Of a DNA stretch of 35,138 nucleotides, positions 33,778-35,138 are shown in pieces. The notes beneath the pieces were generated by a model. It was not told the DNA's origin, did no database searches, and saw nothing but the letters and a program-made list of their open reading frames with translations. Source of the DNA: Deltaproteobacteria bacterium (lineage in GTDB: Bacteria; Desulfobacterota; Binatia; JACPRU01); NCBI GenBank assembly GCA_016189835.1, contig JACPRU010000071.1:1-35138 (forward strand). The letters are read 5' to 3'. The stretch's first letter is position 1. Each line of letters opens with the position of its first letter. The position numbers were made by a program, and so were the translations under genes.

Positions 33778-35138
33778 ATGGGAGGCAAGGGACTTCTCAC
33801 GGCCATCACGGCGGCCTTGATGCTCGTCGTCGGCACACCCGTCGGCGCCGCCGAGGACGACGTGCGCACGCGGCTGCAAGACCTCGAGAAGAAGCTCCAG
33901 GGATACGAACAGCTCAAGGAAGAGGTCGAGCGACTGAAGGCGCAGGTTCGAGCGGAGGAGGGGGCGGCAAAGCAGCGCGCCGAGGCCAAGCCGGCCGCAC
34001 CCGCGCTACCCGACTGGGTGAGCAAGATCACTCCGTTCGGTGACATCCGCGTCCGCAACGAGACCTTCCTCAGGAGCGGCGACCGCGATCGGTTGCGACA
34101 GCGATTCCGCCTGCGCTTCGGTCTCAAGGTGAAGCCCAACGACGAGATCGACTTCGGCCTGAAGCTCGCCAGCGGCAACGCCAGCGACCCGATCTCGAAC
34201 AATCAGACTTTCACCGACGACTCCACGTTCAAGAACATCAACATCGCCAACGCCTACCTCAAGCTGGCGCCCTCGAAGTCGCTCGGCCTCGAGCGCGCTT
34301 GGTTCACCGTCATGGGCGGCAAGTTCGATGTCCCGATGTACACGGCGACGAGACTGGTGTTGGACGGTGATCTCACGCCGGAGGGCTTCTTCGAGAGCTT
34401 CCAGCTCGTCGACCGGAAGGGAGGTGTGCTGCGCGGGCTGGCGTTGAACCTCGGTCAGTGGATCTTTCAGGAGAACAGCTCGACCGGCGAGGGGGCGATC
34501 TACGGCTTTCAGGGCGCTACGAGGCTGGCGTTCGGCGACGTCGCGGTGAACCTCGGGGTCGGCGACTACCTGTACGTCAAGGAGAGCTCGATCGCGGTGG
34601 CGCGCAACAGGAACACCGCGCTCAGCATCACCAACACCGTGACGCTGTCGGACGGCACCGTGGTCGGCGGCCGGCCGATCGACCCGACCAAGTTCGGCCT
34701 CAACAAGGACGGCAAGGACGCCGAGGGCAATCCGATCACCATCAAACGGCTCAACAACCAGTTCAACGACCTGAACGTCGGCGGCGACCTCACCATCCCG
34801 ACCGGAATGAAGGCGTTTCCCGTCAAGCTATTCGGCGACTACGTCAACAACACGGAGGCGTCCGGCAGCGACGATCAGGGCTTCCAAGTCGGGGCGATGA
34901 TCGGCTCGAGTAAGGAGCCCGGAGACGTCTTCTTCAGCTATGCCTACCAGCGGCTGGAGACCGACGCGGTGGTCTCGGCGTTCGGCGACAGCGACTTCGG
35001 GCGAGACGGCGGCACCAACACCGAAGGCCACATCCTGCAGACGGGCTACACGCTCACCAAGAACCTTTCCTTCCTCTCGACGGCCTGGATCACGGAGCCG
35101 GTGGATGACGTCGCTGGCCGGAACTCGAACACCGATTA
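33778..35138 (+). CDS. Putative porin with N-terminal coiled coil (cut at window end)
   Basis: The frame from ATG 33778 runs open to the window edge (453 codons), so the protein is partial. A signal peptide (LLTAITAALMLVVGTPVGAA) is followed by a coiled coil (RLQDLEKKLQGYEQLKEEVE), an Ala/Pro linker and a beta-barrel region. The barrel region starts at ITPFGDIRVRNETF and has alternating aromatic strands such as FRLRFGLKV and VFFSYAYQRL. This is the layout of the putative-porin family often linked to respiratory operons. GAGGAGGAGGG lies upstream. As the last visible gene of the operon it could admit the complex's substrate through the outer membrane. That function is inferred from position. 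Confidence 0.85.
   Translation, partial: MGGKGLLTAITAALMLVVGTPVGAAEDDVRTRLQDLEKKLQGYEQLKEEVERLKAQVRAEEGAAKQRAEAKPAAPALPDWVSKITPFGDIRVRNETFLRSGDRDRLRQRFRLRFGLKVKPNDEIDFGLKLASGNASDPISNNQTFTDDSTFKNINIANAYLKLAPSKSLGLERAWFTVMGGKFDVPMYTATRLVLDGDLTPEGFFESFQLVDRKGGVLRGLALNLGQWIFQENSSTGEGAIYGFQGATRLAFGDVAVNLGVGDYLYVKESSIAVARNRNTALSITNTVTLSDGTVVGGRPIDPTKFGLNKDGKDAEGNPITIKRLNNQFNDLNVGGDLTIPTGMKAFPVKLFGDYVNNTEASGSDDQGFQVGAMIGSSKEPGDVFFSYAYQRLETDAVVSAFGDSDFGRDGGTNTEGHILQTGYTLTKNLSFLSTAWITEPVDDVAGRNSNTD

Overview
The window is a 35 kb, very GC-rich chromosomal stretch from a Gram-negative bacterium. An LpxL-type acyltransferase, lipoprotein and Tat signals, a Ccm cytochrome c system and an outer-membrane porin all support a double membrane. 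Gene content (bactofilin, a secreted PD40-M28-PDZ peptidase, crotonase/SDR/nitronate monooxygenase genes, NtrC-type regulation, respiratory molybdoenzyme) fits an uncultured Myxococcota, Desulfobacterota, Acidobacteriota or Binatota-like lineage. The sequence alone does not let me choose among these. I saw no tRNA, rRNA, CRISPR array, insertion sequence or prophage.

Region 1 (1-9.0 kb) is housekeeping and envelope: argG, a YajD-type HNH protein, a bactofilin, a basic coiled-coil protein, an LpxL/HtrB acyltransferase, a small Thr-rich lipoprotein and a 1358-residue envelope protein that looks internally duplicated. Region 2 (9.1-16.4 kb) is a loose set of metabolic genes: two SDR oxidoreductases, a dienoyl-CoA-isomerase-like crotonase, a membrane protein, a nitronate monooxygenase, a nitroreductase, a MOSC protein and a MobA/MocA-like nucleotidyltransferase. 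A LuxR-type HTH remnant follows. Four copies of a near-perfect palindromic repeat with the core GGGGTCGGGAGTC lie between genes in regions 1 and 2.

Region 3 (16.7-25.4 kb) concerns heme: hemN (with a small coupled upstream ORF and a structured leader), ccmA, ccmB, ccmC, a 49-residue ccmD, and a convergent protoporphyrinogen oxidase. A large PD40-M28-PDZ peptidase sits between hemN and ccmA. This region would supply heme and c-type cytochromes.

Region 4 (25.5 kb to the end) is the most interesting part. It encodes a membrane histidine kinase carrying the RegB-type quinone motif GGxxNPF, overlapping by four bases with an NtrC-type sigma54 activator. Next comes an intergenic region with two GCCG-N6-CGGC palindromes 31 bp apart and, about 200 bp downstream, a good -24/-12 sigma54 promoter. 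Then follow a Tat-exported four-cluster ferredoxin subunit with an unusual N-terminal CxxC/CxxC module, an NrfD-type quinone-interacting membrane subunit, a Tat-exported Mo-bisMGD catalytic subunit with a Cys ligand, a one-helix small protein and a coiled-coil porin cut by the window end. The gene order matches ttrSR-ttrBCA, but the regulator classes differ and the substrate is unknown. My reading is a periplasm-facing respiratory complex whose synthesis is set by quinone-pool redox state through sigma54.
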